A program made the position numbers and the translations under genes. From Paludibacteraceae bacterium (lineage in GTDB: Bacteria; Bacteroidota; Bacteroidia; Bacteroidales; Paludibacteraceae), in the NCBI GenBank assembly GCA_017477325.1, contig JAFUWV010000001.1, positions 1 through 64,000 of the forward strand: DNA of 64,000 bases, read 5' to 3'. Positions 52,684 to 61,256 of the stretch are shown piece by piece; the first letter of the stretch is position 1; every line of letters starts with the position of its first letter. The notes beneath the pieces are model-generated. The model was given only the letters and a program-made list of their open reading frames with translations, did no database searches and was not told the DNA's origin.

Positions 52684-53469
52684 TTACTTGGTGGCAAGCA
52701 GTTTCTCTATCTTGCGTATTTTAGCCTTGAAGCGATTGCGTTTGAGAGCGGGAGAGGTGAGGGCTGTTCCCACACAATACTTACTAATCTTGAGTGGAGT
52801 GATCCGCAGAGTCTGCATTATGCCAAGCATAGGTGAAGGTACATTGCCGTCGCGTTTGAGTTCGACAATGACAAGGTCGGGATAAGTTTTTTTCAAGCCT
52901 GTCAATTCGTTTTCCCATGTCAGATTGAGGTCGATGGTGAGACGCTCCGTCTTCTGCTTATTGACAAGAGTGATACGGCGGAAGCAGGTACGCAGTTTGG
53001 GAGAGATTGAATCCCAAGTATATCGACTCTTCTGAGCAATGAAGTCTTCCACAGAAATATCCTGCTTCTTGCTATGCCCTACGATATCACCTGTAAGTGC
53101 AAATCCAGGCACAGTAATACGTTTTTTCTTTGTTCTGCCTTTATTGTTTTTCCGCTTTATCTCCAAGAAAGTCAAGTCGGAGTCAACATACTGGCGTACA
53201 CGAATCTTCTGTCTGACAAGTTGCCTGTCATGGTGACGAATGTACATATCAAGCGAATCGGTATCGTAATACACGGTATCGTAGGTAGCAAGCCGCTGAC
53301 GATTTATCTCCTGGGCAAAGTAGTCGTGCTTTGCCATATTGAGAATAAGGGGCAGTTGGCGTATTGTTACCACGAACTTGGTATCAATACGATTCATAAG
53401 TTTGACAGACTCCATCTCCTCAAGAGAGATAGGTTCAAACTGCGCCAGAAGTAGTTCGTAATCAGTCAT
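52684..53469 (-). CDS. VTC-domain (tunnel-fold) protein, polyphosphate polymerase-like
   Basis: A 261-residue cytoplasmic protein of the VTC family, the tunnel fold whose yeast member Vtc4 makes polyphosphate from ATP. The expected basic and acidic tunnel residues are visible: NRIDTKFVV, TVYYDTDSLDMY, RQKIRVRQY, FLEIKRK, ERLTIDLNL, VIVELKRDG and KISKYCVG. No membrane segment. ATG at 53469 overlaps the 3' end of the YD-type gene by eight bases; a TTG at 53484 is less likely. Bacterial VTC proteins of this type, encoded beside DUF4956, have no settled product. Confidence 0.85.
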   Translation of the reverse strand: MTDYELLLAQFEPISLEEMESVKLMNRIDTKFVVTIRQLPLILNMAKHDYFAQEINRQRLATYDTVYYDTDSLDMYIRHHDRQLVRQKIRVRQYVDSDLTFLEIKRKNNKGRTKKKRITVPGFALTGDIVGHSKKQDISVEDFIAQKSRYTWDSISPKLRTCFRRITLVNKQKTERLTIDLNLTWENELTGLKKTYPDLVIVELKRDGNVPSPMLGIMQTLRITPLKISKYCVGTALTSPALKRNRFKAKIRKIEKLLATK

Positions 53470-53887
53470 TGAACAGGTATTCAAAAACCTTCACGGAATA
53501 GAGTTTTCCGTTTGGCAGGTAGTTGTACTGCTTAGCCTTAGTGCCGTCCGCATTCCATTCATACTTACGGATACGGACAGGGCGGTTGCGGTCGTTATAT
53601 ACAACTTCTTTCACCACCTTGCCTGTAGCATCGTCATACTCGAAAGTAACACGCTCGCGCTGTCCATAAGTGGCATACTCAATTTCTTCTATCTTGCGGC
53701 CTTTGGCATCATAAACGTTAACGTGGTCAAGCCAGCGGGTTTTCGTACCGCTGTCAGTATTCCATTCTTTAACCGTAAGATTTTTACGTTTCTCACGCTT
53801 AGCCAGTTCCTCCGGGCTGAGAAGCGACTGTGCAGATGCTCCCATGACGAAGAGCAAGAGACAGAATAGAATGTTTGTCCGTTTCAT
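53462..53887 (-). CDS. Small secreted YD-repeat-like protein
   Basis: 141 residues with signal peptide (1-20, ending ASAQ). Then Lys/Arg-rich sequence and about three short repeats of the YD/MORN kind (VNVYDAKGRKIEEIEY, VTFEYDDATGKVVKEVVY, KYEWNADGTKAKQYNY). Related in style to the lipoprotein at 41851-43380. ATG at 53887 chosen over a TTG at 53893. It lies ten bases after the third beta-helix gene and overlaps the VTC gene, so it is firmly part of the operon. Confidence 0.7.
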   Translation of the reverse strand: MKRTNILFCLLLFVMGASAQSLLSPEELAKREKRKNLTVKEWNTDSGTKTRWLDHVNVYDAKGRKIEEIEYATYGQRERVTFEYDDATGKVVKEVVYNDRNRPVRIRKYEWNADGTKAKQYNYLPNGKLYSVKVFEYLFND

Positions 53888-53897
53888 ATACAATTGA

Positions 53898-55616
53898 TTA
53901 TTTTGTTACAGTTCCGTTTATATTACCCATACCATTGAATATGGTTGTTCCGCCTGATACGGTCACACCTGATGTGAGAGTTGGCGCAGACTTGGTGCAA
54001 ACAGTCATAGAGTTGGCACCTGAGGCGGGAGTCTTGAATGCAAAAACGAGAGTTGAATTGTCGTAGAGTGCATACCAAGTATTGTTGCTATATGTAGCGG
54101 ATGTTGACTTGATACTTACACTTGAACCTTTCTCGAGTCCTCCTATTGCTACTACAGAACCGCCGGAGACAGTCAGTTGCTTACGTTCCTCGGAGTTGGC
54201 ATCTATACCCACTTCTGCACCTCCTGCCGCGATGGCATAGACGATGCCTCCCTTGATATAGCAGTCGCCATTGGCATCCATTCCATCGTTGCCGGTACTA
54301 TAAGCACATACATATCCGTCAGTAATGGTCAGGTCACCACCGGAATTGATTGCATCGTCGGAGGACTGTGCATAGACAGTGCCACCGGAGATAGTCAGCG
54401 CAGACTTGCTCTCAATACCTTCAGGACCGGAAGCCTCGTTTCCTCCCATACCACCTGGCTGAGTGCCTCCACCCATACCACCTGGCTGAGTGCCACCTCC
54501 CATACCACCTGGCTGAGTGCCACCTCCCATGCCTCCACCGGGACCTGCTTGTGGAGCAAAGGATGCAGAAGAGCTACCACCTTCACATATAACATTGATG
54601 GTGCCTCCACTAATATTGATATTGCCCTGAGCCTTGATACCTTTGGCAGAAGATCCCACCGTATTTACATTGATGACGCCACTGGTTATATTGATTTGTC
54701 CGAGTTTGGCAAGGATACCTTTGCCATCATCGCCAGAGGTAGTTATATCTATAGAGGCACTACTAACGGAGATATTGCCTGCCTTACTTTTGATACCCTT
54801 ATCAACACTCTTGATGGTGATAGTACCACCAGAGATATCTATGGATGAGTAGGCAAGGATGCCCTTGTCACCTGCAGCAGTGATATTGACAGTACCAGCA
54901 GTGATGACGACAGAACTTGTGTCACATTGAATACCTTCGCTTGCAGCATTTATGGAGAGCGAGCCACCATTGATGATGATGCCATCGTTAGCATGGAGAC
55001 CATCGGAGCCAGTGGCTTTAAGTGTGAGTTCACCTTCACGAATGCGGATATAATCATCAGAAGCAATAGCGTGCTTAAAGTTGCCATTGACAGTAAGAGA
55101 GCCGTCACCTGTAACAATGATTTGTCCCTCAGAGAAGAGGGCAGCCTTCTGGTCCTCTGAAGAATCAGCATAGGTGCTGCCATCAGAGAGAGTACTACTA
55201 CCATCGAGTACAAGATAGAGCGACTTGCTTGACTGATTGTTGATTGCAGGTCCATTGGAGCAAGTGAGTGTAAGAGAGTTAAGCGTGAGTTTGTACTTAT
55301 AGTCGCTATAAACTTTCAGTTGTCCTGAGCCAGAGCCACTAAGTACATATTCGATATTCTTAACGGTAGAAGTTATTGTAACATAACCACTCTCATTAGT
55401 TGCAGTGACTCCATCAGGAAGTTCACTGATAGTAGCAGTGGATCCGCTCCATGAGACAGAGACCGAAGAATTCCATGTTTGCTCTTCTACGAAATCAGAA
55501 GAGTCATCACCTGTGTTAGTTGTTGTATCGGTTGTCGTAACGGAAGTAGTGCTGTTACAAGCCGGCAATAGAAATATTGCCGCTGTAACTGCTGTAATCA
55601 AAATGATCTTTTTCAT
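53898..55616 (-). CDS. Cthe_2159-type beta-helix lipoprotein
   Basis: A 572-residue lipoprotein (lipobox LLPAC, Cys20). After a Thr-rich linker comes a right-handed beta-helix with repeated ISGGTI/NISGGTINV rungs, matching the Cthe_2159 carbohydrate-binding family, whose founder binds acidic polysaccharide. A glycine-rich insert at about residues 363-396 (GGMGGGTQPGGMGGG) breaks the helix and is coded by a 27-bp tandem repeat. The protein is a paralog of the two genes upstream, with the same HAIASDDYIRI-type rung. No T9SS domain is seen, so lipid anchoring replaces it. Confidence 0.82.
   Translation of the reverse strand: MKKIILITAVTAAIFLLPACNSTTSVTTTDTTTNTGDDSSDFVEEQTWNSSVSVSWSGSTATISELPDGVTATNESGYVTITSTVKNIEYVLSGSGSGQLKVYSDYKYKLTLNSLTLTCSNGPAINNQSSKSLYLVLDGSSTLSDGSTYADSSEDQKAALFSEGQIIVTGDGSLTVNGNFKHAIASDDYIRIREGELTLKATGSDGLHANDGIIINGGSLSINAASEGIQCDTSSVVITAGTVNITAAGDKGILAYSSIDISGGTITIKSVDKGIKSKAGNISVSSASIDITTSGDDGKGILAKLGQINITSGVINVNTVGSSAKGIKAQGNINISGGTINVICEGGSSSASFAPQAGPGGGMGGGTQPGGMGGGTQPGGMGGGTQPGGMGGNEASGPEGIESKSALTISGGTVYAQSSDDAINSGGDLTITDGYVCAYSTGNDGMDANGDCYIKGGIVYAIAAGGAEVGIDANSEERKQLTVSGGSVVAIGGLEKGSSVSIKSTSATYSNNTWYALYDNSTLVFAFKTPASGANSMTVCTKSAPTLTSGVTVSGGTTIFNGMGNINGTVTK
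54447..54527. repeat. 27-bp tandem repeat, three units
   Basis: Three in-frame 27-mers (54447-54473, 54474-54500, 54501-54527), the last two identical and the first differing by a few bases. They code for the GGM-GGGTQP repeat, so copy-number change would keep the frame. Confidence 0.85.
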
Positions 55617-55673
55617 ACGTATTTTACTTGTAAGTTTATAGTTATATCGGAATACATAAATTGTGCCAAAGTG

Positions 55674-57740
55674 CTACTTGAGAATAGAGTATGGTGTTGA
55701 CACCGAGGACACAGTGACAGAAGAAGAACCTGTAGAGGAGATTGCAGGCGAAGTATAGAGTCCGTGCCATGTCTCGCCAGAGACCGTTGCTCCGGAATAA
55801 AGAGTAGCAGAAGAGCCTTTGGTAAGAGACGGAGAAGAGAGCATAACGAAATACTGGTTGCCTCCCATACCGCCTCCCCCACCTGGTCGTCCACCTCCAG
55901 AAGAGGAAGATGAGCCACCTGACACTTCCGGCTTAAAGGCCATGATGTTGGTTGAACCGGATTGGAGGACATAGTTAGTGGAAGACACAGTGCCTATAGA
56001 GAATACAGAAGGCTGTGTGCTACTGCTATTGGGATAGGGTGTCATGCCGGAATTATAGAGACCTGCGCAGAGAACAGTACCTCCTGTAATTTGCAGGTAA
56101 CCCGGCGAATCCACGTCAATAGGTGTTTCCGGTGTGGTAGTTGCATAGGCAATAGTAGTTCCGCCAGAGATAAGGACACTGGCATTACTGTCGATAGCAT
56201 CGTTATTGGTTGCCCGAGCATATATTGTGCCACCATTAATAACTATATTACCGGTAGCTTGGAGTGCGTCGTCGTAGGAATAAGACTCAACAGTGCCACC
56301 ACTAATGGCGAGAATCTTCTTACTTTCGATACCCTCGCTACCTTCTCCACCTGTAGCACTTATGTTGATAGAGCCACCAGAGATATTGATATTACCATCT
56401 ACTTTGATACCTTTAGCAGATGAGCGGTTGTTGCTTGAAGAGGAAGAAGAGCCTCCGCCACCCCAGCCTCCGCCGCCTCCGCCGGAACTTCCATAGGTGT
56501 AACGTGAGCCGGTAGTAGTGATATCGAGAGTGCCGCCAGTGATATTTAGTTCAGAATCACAACTAATACCCTTACCTCCAGTGCCGGTACTCTTCATGGT
56601 AAACGTACCTGCGTTGATAGTCATCACACCATCAGACTTGAGACATGCAGAGGCTTTAGTCTTCTTCTCTGAAGTATCATACTTGCCTCCACCTGCAGTT
56701 GTAAGTGTGAATGTGCCACCATTGATGACCATATCGGTGCCAGCCGCTATGGCTTTCGCAGCAGTAGCCGCCGAAGTGCAGGTAATATTGATGGTAGTAT
56801 TATATCCAAGAGCATCGCTGATGACAAGCAGACTATCAGTCTTTATACCTTTGACAGTGGAGGTATCGTTGCCCGCGGAAGTGACAGTCAGGTTGAGAGT
56901 ACCTCCGTATATCATTGCTCTACCATTGAGTTCGTCTGTGGAGTCATCGGTCTTTTCTATCTGTACACAATCATCCCCTGCCTTTTCTACAGTGATATTG
57001 CCATTATTCATCTCAAGATACTGACCTATATGCAAACCATCACCTACAGAGTTTTTAACAATTATAGAGCCTGTGAACTTTTTCTTCAACTGCATATACT
57101 CGTTGCATTTGAGAGCATGTTTGGTGTTGCCGGTGAGAGTAAGAGTGCCTGAGCCGGTGATTTCAGGATGCCCTTTGATACTGAGGCATGCATTTTGCGA
57201 GCCATTCTTCCCATCCGTGAGCGTATTTGCACCTTCTATAGAGAGGGCTATGCGCTTTCCATTACGGATATTGACAGCAGCACTGTCAGAGCAAGCAAGA
57301 GTCAGAGAAGAGAGATTGACAGTGCACTTATACTGTCCGACAAGATAGAACGAGCCATTGGCTGATGAACCTGAGAGTGTATAGGTAATTTCTTGAGCAA
57401 CAGTAGAATCCTGGGCGATATTGACATGTGCCCCATTGACTTTGGCTGTAATATACTTTGCTATGTTGCCAGCGACAGTGACAGCAGCGGAAGATGAGGA
57501 ATAAGCAACAGTGACAAGGCTGCCGGTAACAGATGTCCGGTCAACATACATACGGTCGATGTCAGTCAAGGCAAATGTTTTGTCCATGATGGTGAGTGTG
57601 GAGCCAGACGTATAGTTCATGTTGCCTGTCTGAGATGCAGGGAACTGCCATGTGACAGAGCCTGTCTGCACATTGAGAGTCTGAGCGGAAGCAAAGACAG
57701 AACAAAGCAGAATAATCAATATAAAAGGAGATTTATTCAT
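55674..57740 (-). CDS. Large Cthe_2159-type beta-helix protein
   Basis: 688 residues. Signal peptide (1-19, ending ASAQ), an N-terminal region shared with the 57737-58726 protein (SVTGSLVTVAYSSSSAAVTV, VNGAHVNIAQDS), then a long beta-helix with many rungs of the ISGGTV/INGGTI kind and two glycine-serine-rich inserts (near 415-430, GSSGGGGGGWGGGG, and near 620-640, GGGRPGGGGGMGG). Asp-rich turns such as AGDDCVQIE and NNDAIDSNA could bind calcium, as in the Cthe_2159 structure. No clear T9SS domain at the end. Start overlaps the preceding stop by four bases. Confidence 0.82.
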   Translation of the reverse strand: MNKSPFILIILLCSVFASAQTLNVQTGSVTWQFPASQTGNMNYTSGSTLTIMDKTFALTDIDRMYVDRTSVTGSLVTVAYSSSSAAVTVAGNIAKYITAKVNGAHVNIAQDSTVAQEITYTLSGSSANGSFYLVGQYKCTVNLSSLTLACSDSAAVNIRNGKRIALSIEGANTLTDGKNGSQNACLSIKGHPEITGSGTLTLTGNTKHALKCNEYMQLKKKFTGSIIVKNSVGDGLHIGQYLEMNNGNITVEKAGDDCVQIEKTDDSTDELNGRAMIYGGTLNLTVTSAGNDTSTVKGIKTDSLLVISDALGYNTTINITCTSAATAAKAIAAGTDMVINGGTFTLTTAGGGKYDTSEKKTKASACLKSDGVMTINAGTFTMKSTGTGGKGISCDSELNITGGTLDITTTGSRYTYGSSGGGGGGWGGGGSSSSSSNNRSSAKGIKVDGNINISGGSINISATGGEGSEGIESKKILAISGGTVESYSYDDALQATGNIVINGGTIYARATNNDAIDSNASVLISGGTTIAYATTTPETPIDVDSPGYLQITGGTVLCAGLYNSGMTPYPNSSSTQPSVFSIGTVSSTNYVLQSGSTNIMAFKPEVSGGSSSSSGGGRPGGGGGMGGNQYFVMLSSPSLTKGSSATLYSGATVSGETWHGLYTSPAISSTGSSSVTVSSVSTPYSILK

Positions 57741-58726
57741 TGTATATAAATCTTTTTAGAATTGTTAGTACCAGTCAGAATATACATACCCTTAGGGAGA
57801 GACAGTAGTTTCTCGGCGGAGTACTTGCCGAGACAGGATCCCGTAGAAGTATAAATATGAGTATAATCAGGATCAGAGAAGAGGACATCAGAGAGTGCTG
57901 TCGTCTGATTGGTAACAGTGAGAGAGCCGCTATTCTTAGTGACAGATCCTTCAGTCTTTACGCTTCCTCCGGCAGATCCTTGCATATTGATGCTAATAGC
58001 ACCACCGTTGAGAATGAAGTTGCCTGTGTTTTCTGCAGACGTATCATCGGTTTTCTTAGATACCTGAATGCCATCGTCTGCGAATCCGCTGAGGTTAAGA
58101 ACCCCACTATCCATTTGGAAGTACTGGTTACAGTTGACTGCATCTTTCTTTGCGGAGAGGACATTGATAGTGCAGTTTTTCATTTCGATATATTCTTTTG
58201 CCCAAATAGCATGAGCATAGTTACCATAGACATTGAGTGTTCCTTTTCCTTTGAACTCGATATGCCCTTTGCATTGCAGACACCCCTTCCATGCGGCAGT
58301 GTCGGTGCTGGTGCCATCACGAAGGGTAGAGACGGTTTCCTTCTTGGCACTTATCTCTATTCGTTTGCCATTTTGGATATCTATAGCCGGTCCGGAGGGA
58401 TTGGAAAGAGTGAGTCCGAAAAGTTCGACGGTAGATTTATAAGAGCCTGCGAGGACGAAAGAGCCGTCGGAGGTATTGCCCAAGAGCTGATATATGATTT
58501 CTCCACAAGTAGATTCGCTGACGAGAGAGTCCTGAGTGATAGTGACATGCGCCCCATCCTCAACTACAGAAACATAGTCTTTGATGTTGCTTGCAATAGA
58601 AACAACAACAGAGGCGGAACTATACGTGACTGACACGAGATTGGTTGTGTCGGTGCGATAGTTGACTGAGGCCGACGCTACTACAGCACTCAGCACACCT
58701 AATATGACAGAAAGTAAGCGTTTCAC
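57737..58726 (-). CDS. Cthe_2159-type beta-helix protein with T9SS tail
   Basis: 329 residues. Signal peptide (1-19), short beta-helix (about 60-265; rungs such as GTLNVYGNYAHAIWAKEYIE and GVLNLSGFADDGIQV), then a T9SS-type tail (about 285-329; YTHIYTSTGSCLGKYSA, LPKGMYILTG). A shorter version of the next gene's product. The start is GTG overlapping the previous stop (GTGA). Confidence 0.8.
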   Translation of the reverse strand: MKRLLSVILGVLSAVVASASVNYRTDTTNLVSVTYSSASVVVSIASNIKDYVSVVEDGAHVTITQDSLVSESTCGEIIYQLLGNTSDGSFVLAGSYKSTVELFGLTLSNPSGPAIDIQNGKRIEISAKKETVSTLRDGTSTDTAAWKGCLQCKGHIEFKGKGTLNVYGNYAHAIWAKEYIEMKNCTINVLSAKKDAVNCNQYFQMDSGVLNLSGFADDGIQVSKKTDDTSAENTGNFILNGGAISINMQGSAGGSVKTEGSVTKNSGSLTVTNQTTALSDVLFSDPDYTHIYTSTGSCLGKYSAEKLLSLPKGMYILTGTNNSKKIYIQ

Positions 58727-59127
58727 CTGATAAGTATTTGTTCTGACTGTGAACCTTGACGAAGGATATATGCTCCCGGCTGCAGAGAAGTGACAGCCTC
58801 GCGAAGAGATGAGTACTGCCCCACGGCCTGTCCTGCAAGTCCGTAAACAGCAGTTTCAGCATCCGCAGAGAGAGCCGCAGTGATCTCAAGTGATGTTGAA
58901 GAACCAGCACCCGAGAAGTACATGGTCTGCAATTCACTGAGATTGAACGACAGTGTCTGCTCTCCATTTGTGACTTTGAGAGTAGTGTTCTCTACTGTGA
59001 GGACAAGATTGGATACTGATATCCGCTCAGAACCGGCACTTGTGACGAATGTCAGACAGGAGTAAGTATCTGCATAGGATGCACATAAGGGGAGTAATGC
59101 AACAAGTATTGACAATAGATGTTTCAT
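58723..59127 (-). CDS. Small secreted protein with T9SS-type tail, first gene of the operon
   Basis: 134 residues: signal peptide (1-19), a short beta domain (20-85; LTFVTSAGSERISVSNLVLT, LSELQTMYFSG), and a C-terminal sorting-type region (about 92-134; TAVYGLAGQAVGQYSSL, LQPGAYILRQGSQSEQILIR). It is nearly all sorting domain, so the cargo part is tiny. The ATG at 59127 is chosen because a promoter element (59146-59153) lies inside the longer frame that starts at 59181. Confidence 0.72.
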   Translation of the reverse strand: MKHLLSILVALLPLCASYADTYSCLTFVTSAGSERISVSNLVLTVENTTLKVTNGEQTLSFNLSELQTMYFSGAGSSTSLEITAALSADAETAVYGLAGQAVGQYSSLREAVTSLQPGAYILRQGSQSEQILIR

Positions 59128-59145
59128 ATAAATTAATTTTGGCTG

Positions 59146-59153
59146 CAAAGGTA
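59146..59153 (-). promoter_or_regulatory. -7 element of the VTC/Cthe_2159 operon
   Basis: TACCTTTG on the - strand, 18 bases before the start codon at 59127. A TTG at 59172-59174 with an 18-base spacer is the likely -33 element. Confidence 0.6.
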
Positions 59154-59244
59154 GGGAATATTTAACAAATACAATTATCATATTTCAGCAAAATATGTGC
59201 AATTATTCACTAATTGTTAAAAATACTCTCATTATCTATCACTT

Positions 59245-59260
59245 TATGCATAAATATACA
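59245..59260. promoter_or_regulatory. TATGCATAAATATACA palindrome-like box
   Basis: One of five TGYATAAWTATACA-type boxes in intergenic DNA of the window (others at 23247, 23339, 62385 and 62478). It lies about 70 bases upstream of the predicted -33 of the operon starting at 59127. The form resembles ARG-box-type operators, but the regulator is unknown. Confidence 0.45.
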
Positions 59261-59262
59261 AA

Positions 59263-59290
59263 AAGAAGTGACATTTTGACATCACTTCTT
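59263..59290 (-). terminator. Terminator downstream of queA
   Basis: AAGAAGTGA (59263-59271) pairs with TCACTTCTT (59282-59290); on the - strand the hairpin is followed by a T-rich tract. Confidence 0.7.
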
Positions 59291-59353
59291 CGATTGAGAA
59301 TTCTTCTGTTGAGAAGATTATCAGCAGAGGGCTGAGTGCAGAATAATATATCA

Positions 59354-60424
59354 TCAGTCAACGATAAGGAGTGCATCTCCGTAGTCACCGAAATGCAACC
59401 CTTCTTTGACAGCGACTTCGTAGGCGTGCATAACCTCGTCATATCCACCGAATGCCGCAGTCATCATGATTTGTGTAGACAGAGGCATATAGAAATTACA
59501 GAGCATAGCATTTGCCACTGAGAAGTCGTAGGGCGGGAAGATGAACTTGTTAGTCCATCCGGAATATGCTTTGACATGTCCGTTAGTACCTACGACGGTC
59601 TCAAGTACACGCATAACATCGGTACCAACAGCGCAAATACGCTTCTCCTGTTCATGGAGGCGCTCGATAGTATCGACTACCTTTTGTGAGATCTCCATCT
59701 GCTCAGAGTCCATCTTATGTTTTGTCAAGTCCTCCACATCGATTGGTTTGAAGTTACCGAGACCGACATGCGAGGTTACGAAACTCCATTCGATACCGTG
59801 AATCTCCATACGTTTGAACATTGACTTGGAGAAATGCAGTCCAGAAGCCGGCACAGCGACAGCGCCTTCTTTCTGTGCAAAGATAGTCTGGTAGCGCTCA
59901 GCATCTTCTGCGTCACGTTCGTTAGGATTCTCCATGTCACGATGAATATACTTAGGCAGAGGGGTATGGCCTATAGCAAATAGCTTTTCGCGGAACTCTT
60001 CATTAGTATAGTCAGTAAGGAAACGGAGGGTACGTCCACGCGAAGTAGTGTTGTCGATGACTTCGGCAACGATGCTGCTATCCCCTGCAAAATAGATTTT
60101 ATTACCTATACGAATCTTACGCGCAGGGTCAACAAGAACATCCCAATAGCGGTTCTCGTGGTTAAGTTCACGAAGCAGGAACACTTCGATGGCGGCTCCT
60201 GTGCGCTCTTTAGTACCATAGAGACGTGCAGGAAAGACCTTGGTATCGTTGAAGATAAAGTGGTCACCATCGGAGAAATAGTCGAGCATGTCGGGAATAG
60301 ACTTTATCTCTACATCTCCAGTCTTCTTATGAAGCACCATGAGCCGCGCTTCGTCACGATAAGGAGCGGGATACTGAGCAATAAGCTCTTTGGGAAGATT
60401 GAATTTGAATTGTGAGAGTTTCAT
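59354..60424 (-). CDS. queA: S-adenosylmethionine:tRNA ribosyltransferase-isomerase
   Basis: Transfers and isomerises the ribosyl part of SAM onto 7-aminomethyl-7-deazaguanine in tRNA, the penultimate step of queuosine synthesis. 356 residues with the family blocks [12 protein letters not shown] at the N-terminus, [21 protein letters not shown] (given in part), [17 protein letters not shown] and [15 protein letters not shown]. It lies 24 bases after truB and ends in a terminator at 59263-59290. Confidence 0.96.
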   Translation of the reverse strand: MKLSQFKFNLPKELIAQYPAPYRDEARLMVLHKKTGDVEIKSIPDMLDYFSDGDHFIFNDTKVFPARLYGTKERTGAAIEVFLLRELNHENRYWDVLVDPARKIRIGNKIYFAGDSSIVAEVIDNTTSRGRTLRFLTDYTNEEFREKLFAIGHTPLPKYIHRDMENPNERDAEDAERYQTIFAQKEGAVAVPASGLHFSKSMFKRMEIHGIEWSFVTSHVGLGNFKPIDVEDLTKHKMDSEQMEISQKVVDTIERLHEQEKRICAVGTDVMRVLETVVGTNGHVKAYSGWTNKFIFPPYDFSVANAMLCNFYMPLSTQIMMTAAFGGYDEVMHAYEVAVKEGLHFGDYGDALLIVD

Positions 60425-60434
60425 ATTATGAATG

Positions 60435-60488
60435 GTTTGAATAGTTTACTAAGTTTGAGAGGTTTGACAAGTTTGAGAAGTTTCCAGG
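60435..60488. repeat. 9-bp tandem repeat spanning the truB-queA junction
   Basis: GTTTGAATA, GTTTACTAA, GTTTGAGAG, GTTTGACAA, GTTTGAGAA, GTTTCCAGG. Units from 60449 on lie inside truB and code for its last residues. Confidence 0.75.
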
Positions 60489-61162
60489 AGAGTTTCGAAC
60501 TGTGTGAAATCAAGGCAGTCTTCCACTCGAATATCCCCTACCCGTGTGCGCCTGAGTGCAACAAGGTGTGCACCAGAGCCAAGGGCCTGCCCTATATCCC
60601 GCGCTAGTGCACGGATGTAGGTGCCTTTGGAGCATACAATACGCAAGGTCAGCTGCTTTGCATCATCATTATAGCCGAGTATCCCGATTTCGTCAATGAC
60701 CAGAAGTTTAGGTTTCAGTTCGATATCTTCGCCTTTGCGTGCATAGGCGTAGGCGCGTTTGCCATCGACCTTAACAGCAGAGAAGGTGGGAGGGACCTGC
60801 CATATCTCACCTTGGAAACGCGGTATTACCTCCTGAATGAGCGAGAGGTTGATATGCTCTGTTGGATAAGTAGCATCTATAGGCTTCTCAAGGTCGAAAC
60901 TGGGAGTGGTTGCACCAAGCTGAAGTGTGGCAATGTATTCTTTCGTGTGCTGCTGCAGTTGGTCTATGAGTTTGGTTTTCTTGCCCGTACATACAACTAC
61001 GACTCCTGTAGCGAGAGGGTCAAGAGTACCTGTATGACCAACCTTGAGACGCTTTACTCCGAGTTTGCGGCAAAGCATCCAGCGGGTTTTACCAACTACG
61101 TCGAACGAAGTCCAACGGTAAGGTTTGTCAAATGCAAGTATTTCTCCTTCGATAAAGTCCAC
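60449..61162 (-). CDS. truB: tRNA pseudouridine(55) synthase
   Basis: Makes pseudouridine 55 in the T-loop of tRNAs. 237 residues. Family motifs: FDKPYRWTSFDVVGK, the catalytic loop GHTGTLDPLATG with Asp48, YAYARKGE, and CSKGTYIRALARDIG. The last ten or so residues (ETSQTCQTSQT) come from the 9-bp repeat at 60435-60488 and are outside the conserved fold. Lies between uppP and queA, as in other Bacteroidales. Confidence 0.96.
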   Translation of the reverse strand: MDFIEGEILAFDKPYRWTSFDVVGKTRWMLCRKLGVKRLKVGHTGTLDPLATGVVVVCTGKKTKLIDQLQQHTKEYIATLQLGATTPSFDLEKPIDATYPTEHINLSLIQEVIPRFQGEIWQVPPTFSAVKVDGKRAYAYARKGEDIELKPKLLVIDEIGILGYNDDAKQLTLRIVCSKGTYIRALARDIGQALGSGAHLVALRRTRVGDIRVEDCLDFTQFETLLETSQTCQTSQT

Positions 61163-61163
61163 T

Positions 61164-61254
61164 GTTAGTTAGTTGAAAGTTGAGAGTTGAAAGTTGAGAG
61201 AAGTTATTAAGTCAAAAAGTTTAAAGTTTAACGTTTAAAAGTTTAAAGACTTTG
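61164..61254. repeat. Heptamer repeats between uppP and truB
   Basis: AGTTGAA, AGTTGAG, AGTTGAA, AGTTGAG units near 61171-61200, then AGTTTAA-type units near 61215-61250. They fill the whole gap between uppP and truB. Confidence 0.62.
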
Positions 61255-61256
61255 GT

